DNA of 64,000 bases from Agrobacterium genomosp. 13 str. CFBP 6927 (GTDB lineage: Bacteria > Pseudomonadota > Alphaproteobacteria > Rhizobiales > Rhizobiaceae): the NCBI GenBank assembly GCA_900012615.1, contig LT009757.1, forward strand, positions 442,044-506,043, read 5' to 3'. Shown piece by piece: positions 37,896-46,805 of the stretch (position 1 is the first letter of the stretch; each line of letters starts with the position of its first letter). Below the pieces are notes generated by a model. The model saw only the letters and a list, made by a program, of their open reading frames with translations, did no database searches and was not told where the DNA came from. Position numbers and translations under genes: made by a program.

Positions 37896-38804
37896 ATGGC
37901 AGAGATAATGCGGAATTTGGGACAGGCGGAACTTTTCTGCGACGTGATCGGCACGCTTGCGGAATCCCCCGTATGGGACGAACGGCGACAAGCCCTTTTC
38001 TGGTGCGATATCGTGGAGAAAAAGCTCCATTCCTTCGCCCCTTCCAGCCGGACATACTGGACATGCACCCTTGCGGACACCGTCTCCTGTCTTGGCCTTT
38101 GTGAAAGCGGCAGGCTGATCGTCGCATGTGGAATGCAGATCCTGCTGGTCGATCCTGAAAGCGACACGGTGCAAACGCTCGTCACCATACCCGCGCCCGA
38201 TGCCCTGCCCTGCCGGCTGAATGATGGACGCGTCGGCCCGGATGGCGCATTCTGGGTCGGCACCATGGATGGTGGGCCGTTCAGCGAGATACGACCGAAA
38301 GGTCAATTATGGCGGGTCACCGCAAACGACATACGTCTTATGGAGACGGGGATGACCTGTCCCAACGGCCTTGCCTTTTCCGCCGATGGCGCGGTGATGT
38401 GGCATAGCGATTCCGTTCAGCAATGGATTCGCAGGCGACGTTTCGACAAGAGGAGCGGCACTTTCGACGAAGGCCGGATCATCGCCCGGCCGACCGAAGA
38501 AGAGGGCCGCCCGGACGGCGGTTGTGTGGATGGCGACGGCAGGTACTGGAGCGCCGGCGTTTCCGCTGGAATGCTGAATGTTTACGATGATGACGGCAAG
38601 CCATTCGATAAAATCCGGATGCCCGTACCGCATCCCACCATGTCCTGTTTTGGTGGCGAGGATTTCAGGACCCTGTTCGTCACCTCACACGGAAACAAGA
38701 TGAGTGAGGAGGCCCGCACACGCTTTCCGCATTCCGGCGGCGTCTGGGCCATTCCGGCCGATGTTCAGGGTTTTCCGGCCTTCCGTTTTGCGGACGGGGC
38801 ATAA
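37896..38804 (+). CDS. SMP-30/gluconolactonase family protein
   Basis: This six-bladed propeller lactonase has 302 residues. Metal-binding residues expected for SMP-30 are visible: Glu in GTLAESPVWDE, Asn in CPNGLAFSADG, and Asp in WHSDSVQQW. It would open the aldono-lactone made by the neighbouring dehydrogenases. ATG 37896 and ATG 37908 are both possible starts; neither has a strong ribosome site, and the frame also extends upstream over the end of the GntR gene. Its stop is 11 bp from that of the convergent secretion adaptor gene. Confidence 0.9.
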   Translation: MAEIMRNLGQAELFCDVIGTLAESPVWDERRQALFWCDIVEKKLHSFAPSSRTYWTCTLADTVSCLGLCESGRLIVACGMQILLVDPESDTVQTLVTIPAPDALPCRLNDGRVGPDGAFWVGTMDGGPFSEIRPKGQLWRVTANDIRLMETGMTCPNGLAFSADGAVMWHSDSVQQWIRRRRFDKRSGTFDEGRIIARPTEEEGRPDGGCVDGDGRYWSAGVSAGMLNVYDDDGKPFDKIRMPVPHPTMSCFGGEDFRTLFVTSHGNKMSEEARTRFPHSGGVWAIPADVQGFPAFRFADGA

Positions 38805-38815
38805 CCCCCGAAAAC

Positions 38816-40129
38816 TTAGTCCTCCCGGAAGGCGCGGCTGATCTGGTCCGTCAGCGGTTTGGCGATATAGGACAGTGCGGTCCTTTCGCTGGTCTGGATG
38901 AAGGCCTCGGCAGGCATGCCCGGCACCAGCGGCGCATTGTTCAGCTTTTCCCGGTCGGAGACCGGCACTGAAATTCTCGCCAGATAATAGGACAGACCGC
39001 TGCGCTGGTCGGTGGTGATATCCGCCGCGATACGGCTGACATGGCCTTCCAGTTCCGGCGTCACGCGCTGATTGAAGGCGGTCATGCGCAGCATGGCCTT
39101 TTGCCCGACCTGTAGCTGGTCGATATCCTTCGGTACGATCTGCACCTCCAGCGCCAGCTCATCCCCGTCAGGTACGATCAGCATGATTGGATCGGCCGGC
39201 GTTACCACGCCTCCCACCGTGTGAACCGCCATTTCATGCACCATGCCGGATTGCGGCGCTATGATATCGATACGTTTCAAATCATCCTCGGCGGCGACCT
39301 TCCGCTCGACATATTCGCCCATCTGGGCCTGTATCTCGCGAAGCTCCCGCCCGACCTCGGTGCGCAGTTCCTGATCGATCTGGAGAATTTGCAGTTTCGT
39401 CTCGGTGATCCGTCCGGCCGTCTGCGCCTGATAGGCGATTTTTTCGCCACGCTCGCCGCCGAAGGTCGCAGCTTGAGTCTGCAGGCTGTTCAGCCGCTGC
39501 ACGGAGACGATCCCCTGTTCACGCAGGGATTTCTGCGAGGTGATTTCGGCGTCCAGCACGGCAAGGCCGTTATCATAAGCGACTTCCTGTGCCTTCAGCC
39601 CTTCAATTTCATGCTCGAACTGGGTGATACGCTCGGCAAGCTGCGCCTTGCGTCCCTCACGGTAAGATTTGCGGAATTCGAACAGCTTGGTTTCGCTGCG
39701 CATGGCGGAAGCCACATCGGGATTGTCCTTGCGCGCAACAAGAGCCTGCGGGAAAGTGAGTTCCGCCAAATCGTCACGCTCGGCCTCCAGCCTTGACATG
39801 CGTGCACTGAGCTCATCCAGCCGCTTGGTGACGATGGCGAGATTGGCGCGGGTCTGCGTCGCGTCGAGACGCATGACGACATCGCCGGCTTTCACCCTGT
39901 CACCCTCACTCACCAGAATTTCGCCAACCACGCCACCTTTGGGATGCTGCACTTTCTTGCTATAGGAATCCACAACCAGATGCCCGGACGCCACGACCGC
40001 ACCGGCAAGATTGGTCGTCGCTGCCCACCCGCCGACACCGGCCAGCAGCGCAACACTTGCGGCAAGACCGGCAAGAAGATGTTTGCGAATGGAACGGGAC
40101 ACATGGGTGCGCTGATCAATTTTTGACAT
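38816..40129 (-). CDS. Type I secretion periplasmic adaptor (HlyD/HasE/PrtE family)
   Basis: This membrane-fusion protein of a type I secretion system has 437 residues from ATG 40129 (AAGGAG site 6 nt upstream; the ATG at 40135 lies inside that spacing). It has one N-terminal membrane helix (about residues 17-40), a lipoyl half-motif (GVVGEILVSEGDRVKAGDVVMRLD), a long coiled-coil region (about 90-290) and the second lipoyl/beta-barrel half. It links the inner-membrane ATPase to a TolC-type outer-membrane channel, which is not encoded here. It overlaps the ATPase gene by 14 bp and is the last gene of the Has-like operon. Confidence 0.93.
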   Translation of the reverse strand: MSKIDQRTHVSRSIRKHLLAGLAASVALLAGVGGWAATTNLAGAVVASGHLVVDSYSKKVQHPKGGVVGEILVSEGDRVKAGDVVMRLDATQTRANLAIVTKRLDELSARMSRLEAERDDLAELTFPQALVARKDNPDVASAMRSETKLFEFRKSYREGRKAQLAERITQFEHEIEGLKAQEVAYDNGLAVLDAEITSQKSLREQGIVSVQRLNSLQTQAATFGGERGEKIAYQAQTAGRITETKLQILQIDQELRTEVGRELREIQAQMGEYVERKVAAEDDLKRIDIIAPQSGMVHEMAVHTVGGVVTPADPIMLIVPDGDELALEVQIVPKDIDQLQVGQKAMLRMTAFNQRVTPELEGHVSRIAADITTDQRSGLSYYLARISVPVSDREKLNNAPLVPGMPAEAFIQTSERTALSYIAKPLTDQISRAFRED

Positions 40130-41951
40130 CCGCATCTCCTTCCTGATTACCCTCTTCCAGTGCAACCGGCTGAGCCTGGGTATTGGCAACGACACGCAGC
40201 GGTGAGACAGTCTGGGCGGATGCGGCAAATCCCTTGACCGCCTGCCCCTGCGGAACGCGCAGCACCTTTGACAGCACCTCGTCGCGCGGGCCGAAAGCTT
40301 TCATCCGCCCCTCTTCCATCATCAGAATGAAATCAACTGCACCGATGGCGCTCGGCCGGTGCGCGACAACGACGGCAATGCCCCCCCGCGCCTTGACCGA
40401 GGAAATCGCCCTGACCACGGCGGCTTCGCCTTCCGCGTCAAGATTGGCGTTGGGTTCATCCAGTACTACGATGAAGGGATCGCCATAAAGTGCACGGGCA
40501 AGGCCGATGCGCTGGCGCTGTCCGGCGGAAAGCGCCGAGCCAGCCTCGCCGATATCGCTGTCATAACCCTTTTCGAAACGCAGGATCAGCTCGTGCGCAC
40601 CCGCGGCTTTGGCCGCCGCTATGATGGCTTCAGGATCGGGATTATCCTCGAAACGGGAGATATTTTCCCCGATCGTGCCATCAAACAGCTCCACGCCCTG
40701 AGGCAGATAGCCGATATGGCGGCCGAGCGCCTCACGGTCCCACTGATCGAAACTCGCACCGTCCAGCCGTACCTTGCCGGCCACCGGCATCCACGCGCCA
40801 GTGAGAATGCGCGACAGGGTGGATTTACCCGAGCCGGAGGGGCCGATGACGCCAAGCGCATTTCCGGAGGTCACGATGAAACCAAGTCCGGCAACTGTCG
40901 GCTTTTTCTCTCCCGGCGGGACGATGGTAACATTTTCGACGCGTAGTTCCTTTTCAGGCTTCGGCAGGGCCATCGCGGCGGCATTGGCCGGCATCTGTGC
41001 AAAAAGCTCCTTCAGCCGCGCCCAGCTCTGCCGGGCGGCCACGAAGGACTTCCAGTTGGAAATGGCAAGATCGACGGGCGCCAACGCCCGACCCATCATG
41101 ATCGAGCTGGCGATCATCACACCGCCCGAAGCTTCCTGGTTGATGACCAGCCACGCACCAACCGCCAGAATGGCCGATTGCAGCACGACCCGCAGGGATT
41201 TCGCAATATTGCCGAGACCGCCGGCCACATCGCCCGCCTTGCGATTGGCGGCGAGATAGGCCTCGTTGGAGATTTGCCAGCGTTTGCCGAGCCGGCCGCC
41301 GAGCCCCATGGCCTGCACGACCTCGGCATTGCGGCGCGAGGCCTCCAATTGCCGGTTGCGGGCCATATTCTCGACCATGGTGTCGCGGATCGGCTTCTGC
41401 GAAAAGATGTTGGTGAGGATCGTGAGGGAAACGAGCAGCACCGCGCCGGCAAGCGCCGTTACGCCGATCCAGAAATGAAACAGAAAACATATGCCGAGAT
41501 AAAGCGGCATCCACGGCAGATCGAAAAAGGCCGTCGGCCCCGTGCCGGAGAGAAAACCGCGCACATTGTCGAGATCGCGCAGCGGCTGCAGACCGTCGCC
41601 CGGCATGCGGTTGACGAGCGGAAGGCGTACCACCGCATCATGCACCCTGCCGGAATAACGCATGTCGAAATCTTCACCGATGCGGATCAGAACGCGGGCG
41701 CGGATGATATCGAGCAGGCATTGGAAGCCGTAAAGGCCAAGCGCGAGAAGGGCGAGCCCGACCAGCGTCGGCAGGCTGCCGCTTGCCAGAACCCGGTCAT
41801 AAACCTGCAGCATGAAGAGCGGCGACGTGAGCGCGAGTATATTGACCACGCCACTGACGAGCGCAACGCCGAGAAATGTGCTTTTAAGGGGCGAAACAAC
41901 CGCCGCAGTGAGGGACTGCGGCGGTGTCTGCTGGTGGTTTTGAAAGCCCAC
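40116..41951 (-). CDS. Type I secretion ABC transporter/ATPase (HasD/PrtD family)
   Basis: This is the inner-membrane exporter of a type I secretion system, 611 residues, with an N-terminal six-helix domain (about residues 20-310) and a C-terminal ATPase domain. The latter has Walker A GPSGSGKS, signature LSAGQRQRIG, Walker B FIVVLDEPNANLD and the switch His in VVVAHRPSAI. It lacks a C39-like domain, as in PrtD/HasD exporters, which recognise an uncleaved C-terminal signal. The gene lies 14 bp downstream of the HasA-like gene, its obvious cargo. The C-terminal 35 residues are acidic and proline-poor beyond the ATPase fold. Confidence 0.94.
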   Translation of the reverse strand: MGFQNHQQTPPQSLTAAVVSPLKSTFLGVALVSGVVNILALTSPLFMLQVYDRVLASGSLPTLVGLALLALGLYGFQCLLDIIRARVLIRIGEDFDMRYSGRVHDAVVRLPLVNRMPGDGLQPLRDLDNVRGFLSGTGPTAFFDLPWMPLYLGICFLFHFWIGVTALAGAVLLVSLTILTNIFSQKPIRDTMVENMARNRQLEASRRNAEVVQAMGLGGRLGKRWQISNEAYLAANRKAGDVAGGLGNIAKSLRVVLQSAILAVGAWLVINQEASGGVMIASSIMMGRALAPVDLAISNWKSFVAARQSWARLKELFAQMPANAAAMALPKPEKELRVENVTIVPPGEKKPTVAGLGFIVTSGNALGVIGPSGSGKSTLSRILTGAWMPVAGKVRLDGASFDQWDREALGRHIGYLPQGVELFDGTIGENISRFEDNPDPEAIIAAAKAAGAHELILRFEKGYDSDIGEAGSALSAGQRQRIGLARALYGDPFIVVLDEPNANLDAEGEAAVVRAISSVKARGGIAVVVAHRPSAIGAVDFILMMEEGRMKAFGPRDEVLSKVLRVPQGQAVKGFAASAQTVSPLRVVANTQAQPVALEEGNQEGDADVKN

Positions 41952-41965
41952 AGCCTGTTTTTCCT

Positions 41966-42721
41966 TTACGCGGCAAGCGCCGTTGCGCTGGCGAAAATGA
42001 AGTCCGATGCGTCGAGTACGCTGGAATCTACACCAACAAGGGTAATGGTGTCGCCACCAAAGAGGTTTTCAATGACTGCATCTCCGTTTGCATTGTTGCC
42101 GATTATGACATCATCAATGCTTCCGGCGCCCCAGGCGGATACGTCCAGCTTGTCTGCTCCGTCCTGATAACCGTAGGTTCCGGTCGGGCCAGCCTTCACC
42201 ACATCATTGCCGCCGGAGAAAACGAATGTATCTGCGCCAGCAAAACCTGTCAGCGTGTTGGAGGAAGCGGTGTCTTCGATCACAGTGCCGGTAGCCGCAA
42301 AATAGTCATAGAAGCCGGCCAGCGAGCCGAAGCGCGCAAGCTGGTAAACGGCGAGATCGAGCAGGTCGCGCGCGCCTGCGAGCGAGTAGGAACCGTCGGG
42401 ATCGATCAACAGTTCCTGCTGGCTGACGGCAATGCCGCTGGTGGACTGGCTGTAGCCGGTACCCAGAACGATGCTGTCAACCGACCCCGTCAGGTTGCCC
42501 TGGGAGTACTGCAGAGCGCCGCTCATGACGATGCCCTTGCCGCCGGTGCTGCCATCGCCCCACGCCTCATAGGTCGTGTTCGGATCGATGGTGGTGGTGG
42601 CGAGAGAGCTGGTCTGAGCATCGTAGAACGCACCATAGGTCGAACCAAAACCGCTCGTCCAACCGTTAAGGTAACCGATCAGGTCGGAGGAAGACTGCGT
42701 CAGTTGAATTGTGGTAGCCAT
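41966..42721 (-). CDS. HasA-like secreted hemophore family protein with RTX-like C-terminus
   Basis: This secreted protein of 251 residues has no N-terminal signal peptide. Its N-terminal part resembles hemophore HasA: GYLNGWTSGFG matches the HasA DYLGQWASTFG block. Tyr72 in GALQY sits where HasA has its heme ligand Tyr75, and LTGSVDSIVLG follows. The protein contains no His and no Cys at all, so HasA's His32 ligand and His83 partner are absent. Residues 155-200 carry RTX/serralysin-like motifs (LTGFAGADTFVFSGGND), and the end (SDFIFASATALAA) resembles a type I export signal. HasA itself is about 188 residues, so this is an extended form. The start has an AAAGGAG site. Heme binding is not assured. 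Confidence 0.8.
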   Translation of the reverse strand: MATTIQLTQSSSDLIGYLNGWTSGFGSTYGAFYDAQTSSLATTTIDPNTTYEAWGDGSTGGKGIVMSGALQYSQGNLTGSVDSIVLGTGYSQSTSGIAVSQQELLIDPDGSYSLAGARDLLDLAVYQLARFGSLAGFYDYFAATGTVIEDTASSNTLTGFAGADTFVFSGGNDVVKAGPTGTYGYQDGADKLDVSAWGAGSIDDVIIGNNANGDAVIENLFGGDTITLVGVDSSVLDASDFIFASATALAA

Positions 42722-42780
42722 AGGTGTACTCCTTTGCTGGCCAATAGGGATACCTTGGTCATGTGACGAAGGCGTTTCAT

Positions 42781-42810
42781 CTCCGGGACGGGCTGCAACC
42801 CAGCCCGGAG
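42781..42810 (-). other. Hairpin between receptor and HasA-like genes
   Basis: An inverted repeat (GGGCTG at 42790-42795 with CAGCCC at 42801-42806, extended by CTCC/GGAG) lies 16 bp beyond the receptor stop and about 60 bp before the HasA-like start. No T tract follows on the minus strand. It may stabilise or process the message so that the secreted protein is made in larger amount than the receptor (inference). Confidence 0.45.
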
Positions 42811-42825
42811 AATTTCTTCTGCGTC

Positions 42826-45660
42826 TCAGAACTTCACGTTCATCGTCGCGATAAAAGTGCGGCCAGGCGCGGTGTAGGCGCTGGTGGCTGGAATATATTT
42901 GCGGTCCGTCAGATTGTTGACGGCGAAACGAAGTGTCGCCTTGTCGTTGAAGGCATAGGAACCATAGAGGTCCACCGTCGTGTAGGGATCGGTCACCTCG
43001 CGCAGATTGCCCTCCGTATCGAGCGTGCGTGACTGTGTCGGCGTGACATGGTTGAGCCGCGCTCCCAGAGAGAATTTTTCGTCGAAGAAACGCATGCCGC
43101 CATCGAGCGTAAGCTTAACCTTCGGTGCGACATCGCCTGGCCATGCGACGATCTCGCCACTTGTCGTGGTTGTGCCGTTGGAAAATACCTGTGTTTTGTC
43201 CGGCCAGTCAGTCTTCAGCAGCGTTGCCGAGCCGCCGAGCCAGAAGCTACGCGCATCATAATTGCCCTCGAATTCGAGCCCACGCATATAAGTCGTGCCA
43301 TCGAGATTGACGAAGCTGGTATAGGTGCGGTTCGCGACCTGATCCGTGACGAGATAACCAAGAGCGATATAATCCTTCACCTCACGGCGAAAGGCGGCCA
43401 TTTTGATACGAATGGAATCGTGGTCCAGCAGCACGCCATCGAAACTGATATTCGCGCCGATTTCATAGGTTGTTGCTTTTTCCGCCCGCAGGGACTGGTT
43501 CGGAGCATATTCATAGCCGACCGAATCTCCAGGACGTGCGCCGGCAAAAAAGGCCTCAAGAATTGTCGGCGGTCGCAGGCTCTGGGAATAGCTCACGTAG
43601 GGCCGGAACCAGTCAACGGGTTTTAGTTCTATCGTAGCGGATGGCAACCAGGCACTATAGGTACGGTCTATTTCCACGTCGTACGAAGGGTACTCCGTCG
43701 AAGAAGTCGTGCCAAAATAGGTAGTTCCAGCATCCCGCCACTGGCCGTTGATGATTTCACCCTTAGTAGCAGGCCAAACGGTGTTCAGAGTGTTGCAGGA
43801 ACTTGCCCTCTGTACCGCGGTAAAAGTGCGACCACCAAATACACCCGTAGTGCAAATCGCGTATACGCGATCGTAAGTTGCCCGCGAGTATTGCGAAACA
43901 TAGGTGAGATAATTGTCTATTGCGCCTACAACACGGTTTGAACCCGTCTCAACCGTCACCTGATCGTAGTAAGTTGCCGATCCTTTCAGACGCGACCAGT
44001 CATATCGCACGCCGCCGCTTATCACTATCCAGTCCGCGGGCTCAAGTTCACCGTTTAAAAACAGGCTTGCGACATCACGTCGCCCGGGCGGGCTGAAGGC
44101 GGTGTAGCTGCTGGCAAAGGCGGGGTTACTCGTAATGGCAGAGCTCGTGGCAACCGATGAGGAAATGTCCCTGAAAGCTTCCGCGCCATAATTCAGGCTG
44201 AGCTCACCCGCTTTAGTATCGAAACGGCTAGTGTTTTCGACGCTACCCCCGAAACTCCGCAAGCCCATGTCAAGGTTCGTTTCAACGGCATATCCGGGAC
44301 GCGCCGAACGCAATTCGTGCGTCATATTATCGTTCAGCCACAGCGAGGACTTGAAGTCTATGAGTTCGCTTTCGGGGTCCCAGTCCAGCTTGGCAACGAT
44401 GCTGTCGTTACGCACGCTCTCCCGGTCTATCTGTTCGGCGGCGCCCTGAACGAAATCATTCTGCTGGTGCATCCACGACAGCGACGCCTTCACGTCCCCG
44501 AAGTCACCTTCACCCTTGAAAAAACTAGACCAGCCATCCCGGCCGAGCAGGTCCTTCATGGTCAAGGCGGTGCTTCGGGCCTCGCCTCTGGTGCCGATCT
44601 TGTATTCATCCATGATTGTACGGCTGTAACCGGCAACGAAGGAGAGTGGGCCATCCGGCTCTCGGACAGCAGCCAAAACCGAACCCTGAAAATCGTAACC
44701 ATTGGTGCCGCGAGAAATATTCACCTCGCCGCCTTTGTTCGCACCCTCAGGGATAATATCTGCAGCGCTGACGGTGCGGAACTCGACCTTTCCGCCCAGC
44801 GAACCGGCATTGCCGGATGTGGCGCTGGTCATTTTTTCGACCTCGACAGCGCGTATGAAGGCGGCGTCCACATAGGCCTGGCCATTATTGGCAGAATAAA
44901 TCGATGCGCCGCCGGTGCTGAACCCGCGCTGCGCATTCTGCCGCGCGCCATCGATGGAGACGACCACGCGGCCGCTTTCCTGCAAACCGCGCACATTTGG
45001 CGAAACGGTTGGGAAGCTGCCATTGCCCTCACCGGCATAAACGCCGGAGACCCGGTTGAAAACATCGCGGGTGTTGCGCACGCCTGCCGACTGGATGGCC
45101 TCGCGGCCGACCACGCTGACGCTTGCGGGCGTTTCATAAACCCAGTCTGGCGTCCCCTGATAACCGGAGCCGGCAATGGAGCTGCGCCCGGTTTTACCGG
45201 TCAGCGTAATGGTTTCGAGAACCGTCGTGCCCTCCGCCCCGGAAAGATCGACGGTCGATTCCCCCGTACCGATGATGACGGTTCTACCATTCCCGGCGAT
45301 GCGGAAATTCACGCCCGTACCCGCCAGCAACCGCGACAGCGCCTCCCGCACCGTGAAACTGCCGGTGACGGCGTTGGTGCGCACATTGCCCGCCGATGGC
45401 GTGGCCAGCGTGACCTGAAGGCCGGATTGTCGCCCGAAGGCGCCTACCACGGATGACAGCGACTGGACAGGAATGTTGAACGGTCGCGTTGCGCCCTGCT
45501 CGCCATTCGGGCGCTGGCTATTGGCGGCATCAGGTCCGGTCTGCGCAAAAACCGGCATCGAGATTGAAACAACGACAGCCGTCGTCGCCAGCAGCATGGC
45601 TCTGCGCGCCTGCTTTCCCGCTTTTCTGCCCGAACCGGTTACAAGTATATGGAGGCGCAT
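42826..45660 (-). CDS. TonB-dependent receptor with N-terminal signalling (STN) domain, HasR-like
   Basis: This is an outer-membrane TonB-dependent transducer, 944 residues. A long signal sequence (to about residue 40, ending VFAQ) is followed by an STN signalling domain (about 60-115, FNIPVQSLSSVVGAFGRQSG), a plug with the VVSIDGARQNAQRG block, and a beta-barrel ending in Phe. It fits the HasR/heme branch: SLRPPTILEAFFAGARPG corresponds to the FRAP region. Where HasR receptors carry the heme-binding loop His (recalled as GxHPG), Arg is seen. The STN domain would signal through FecR to the sigma factor encoded upstream. The middle of the gene is lower in GC than its surroundings. Confidence 0.88.
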   Translation of the reverse strand: MRLHILVTGSGRKAGKQARRAMLLATTAVVVSISMPVFAQTGPDAANSQRPNGEQGATRPFNIPVQSLSSVVGAFGRQSGLQVTLATPSAGNVRTNAVTGSFTVREALSRLLAGTGVNFRIAGNGRTVIIGTGESTVDLSGAEGTTVLETITLTGKTGRSSIAGSGYQGTPDWVYETPASVSVVGREAIQSAGVRNTRDVFNRVSGVYAGEGNGSFPTVSPNVRGLQESGRVVVSIDGARQNAQRGFSTGGASIYSANNGQAYVDAAFIRAVEVEKMTSATSGNAGSLGGKVEFRTVSAADIIPEGANKGGEVNISRGTNGYDFQGSVLAAVREPDGPLSFVAGYSRTIMDEYKIGTRGEARSTALTMKDLLGRDGWSSFFKGEGDFGDVKASLSWMHQQNDFVQGAAEQIDRESVRNDSIVAKLDWDPESELIDFKSSLWLNDNMTHELRSARPGYAVETNLDMGLRSFGGSVENTSRFDTKAGELSLNYGAEAFRDISSSVATSSAITSNPAFASSYTAFSPPGRRDVASLFLNGELEPADWIVISGGVRYDWSRLKGSATYYDQVTVETGSNRVVGAIDNYLTYVSQYSRATYDRVYAICTTGVFGGRTFTAVQRASSCNTLNTVWPATKGEIINGQWRDAGTTYFGTTSSTEYPSYDVEIDRTYSAWLPSATIELKPVDWFRPYVSYSQSLRPPTILEAFFAGARPGDSVGYEYAPNQSLRAEKATTYEIGANISFDGVLLDHDSIRIKMAAFRREVKDYIALGYLVTDQVANRTYTSFVNLDGTTYMRGLEFEGNYDARSFWLGGSATLLKTDWPDKTQVFSNGTTTTSGEIVAWPGDVAPKVKLTLDGGMRFFDEKFSLGARLNHVTPTQSRTLDTEGNLREVTDPYTTVDLYGSYAFNDKATLRFAVNNLTDRKYIPATSAYTAPGRTFIATMNVKF

Positions 45661-45717
45661 ATTGCTTTAGTCTTCCTGTCTTTCGTTCCGGAAATATCTT
45701 GACCGGATTACTCAACA

Positions 45718-45747
45718 AAAAGACGATTGCCTCGGCGATTTTTTTCA
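45718..45747 (-). promoter_or_regulatory. Candidate FecI-type ECF promoter for the receptor gene
   Basis: On the minus strand, TGAAAAA (45747-45741) and CGTCTTTT (45725-45718) have the spacing of the FecI-dependent fecA promoter (GGAAAAT, then TGTCCTTT 22 bases on, as I recall it). It lies about 60 bp upstream of the receptor start in an AT-rich gap after the FecR gene. The CGTC core is typical of ECF -10 elements. Confidence 0.5.
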
Positions 45748-45809
45748 GGCTTTTTGAGGAAATTTTATAAATTACTGAAAATAAATATGATTTTTTGTTT
45801 TCAACTGTT

Positions 45810-46805
45810 TCAGAAGCGGGTGATGATGCGGGCGCTGCCGCCAATCGCATGCACCTTGCCCCTGTAGGGTTCCACCAATGCTTCCAACGCGCGGTCGGGG
45901 TCACGAAGATCGTAAAACCCCGTCACCCGCTGCTCGGCCAGCCTTTTGTCCGCCATTGTCAGCCATGCCGGATGATAGCGCTGTATCTGCTCCACGACCG
46001 AGCCGATGGTCGCATCCACCACATAAAGCTCCCCGTTGCGCCAGCCGCCTATATCCTCCACGGACACGCTCTCCTTTCGGATTGCGCCGGAGGCGTCGAC
46101 AATCAGCATCTCGCCGGGGATAAGCCGTGTAGGCGCCGCATTGCGGAAGGATGCTTCCACCGAGCCATGCGCAAGCGCAACCTGCGTTATGCCATCCGTG
46201 AGATCGACATCGAAAGCCGTGCCCAGCACCTGAACGGTGACATTCTTTGTCTCCACCACGAAGGGTCGTGCGCTATCCGGCACGACATCAAAAAAGGCTT
46301 CGCCCTTCAGCACTTTCACATTACGGCGGCCATCGGTAAAATCGGTGGAAAGCGCGCTCGCAGCGGCAAGTTGCACCCTGCTGCCGTCTTCAAGGATTAT
46401 CGTGCGGCTTTCAGCCGTACTGGTCTGATAATCCGCTTCGATGCGGACGAAAAAAGCGGGTACGAAAAACACGGCAAGACAGAGCGACGCTGCAGCCATG
46501 GCCATGCCGGCATAGTGACGAACGGTAAAGCGTCGCCGCGGTAGCTGTTTTTCGGCCTTGGCCGGCAGGTGGGGCGCATCTTCCCAGAGGTTCTTGAAAG
46601 CCGGTTCAACCAGACCGAGGTTGCGCCACGTCTTGCATGTCCGCTCCCAGGCAAGACGGTTTGCCGGCGAGGCAACCAGCCATCGATCAAACTCCGCCTT
46701 CAGCCGCGGCTCCACCGATCCCGCCTGCAGGCGTATCAGCCAGTCAGCCGCCTCTTCCGCCTTCCCGTCAGGCAATTCTATTTTCCTATCTGGATCAATG
46801 GTCAT
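45810..46805 (-). CDS. FecR-family anti-sigma/sigma regulator
   Basis: This is a membrane signal-relay protein, 331 residues. It has an N-terminal DUF4880/anti-sigma segment (about residues 16-57, AADWLIRLQAGSVEP with a WERTCKTW block), one transmembrane helix (about 98-120), and a periplasmic FecR domain (about 130-225, with FVVETKNVTVQVLGTAFDV). The periplasmic end contacts the receptor's STN domain. It lies between the sigma factor and receptor genes in the same direction, the classic order of a cell-surface signalling system. Confidence 0.93.
   Translation of the reverse strand: MTIDPDRKIELPDGKAEEAADWLIRLQAGSVEPRLKAEFDRWLVASPANRLAWERTCKTWRNLGLVEPAFKNLWEDAPHLPAKAEKQLPRRRFTVRHYAGMAMAAASLCLAVFFVPAFFVRIEADYQTSTAESRTIILEDGSRVQLAAASALSTDFTDGRRNVKVLKGEAFFDVVPDSARPFVVETKNVTVQVLGTAFDVDLTDGITQVALAHGSVEASFRNAAPTRLIPGEMLIVDASGAIRKESVSVEDIGGWRNGELYVVDATIGSVVEQIQRYHPAWLTMADKRLAEQRVTGFYDLRDPDRALEALVEPYRGKVHAIGGSARIITRF

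Noticed and set aside
41966-42721. Degenerate pseudogene of hasA
   Set aside because: The frame is intact with a good ribosome site, a convincing C-terminal export signal and a dedicated exporter next to it. The missing His residues look like divergence rather than decay.
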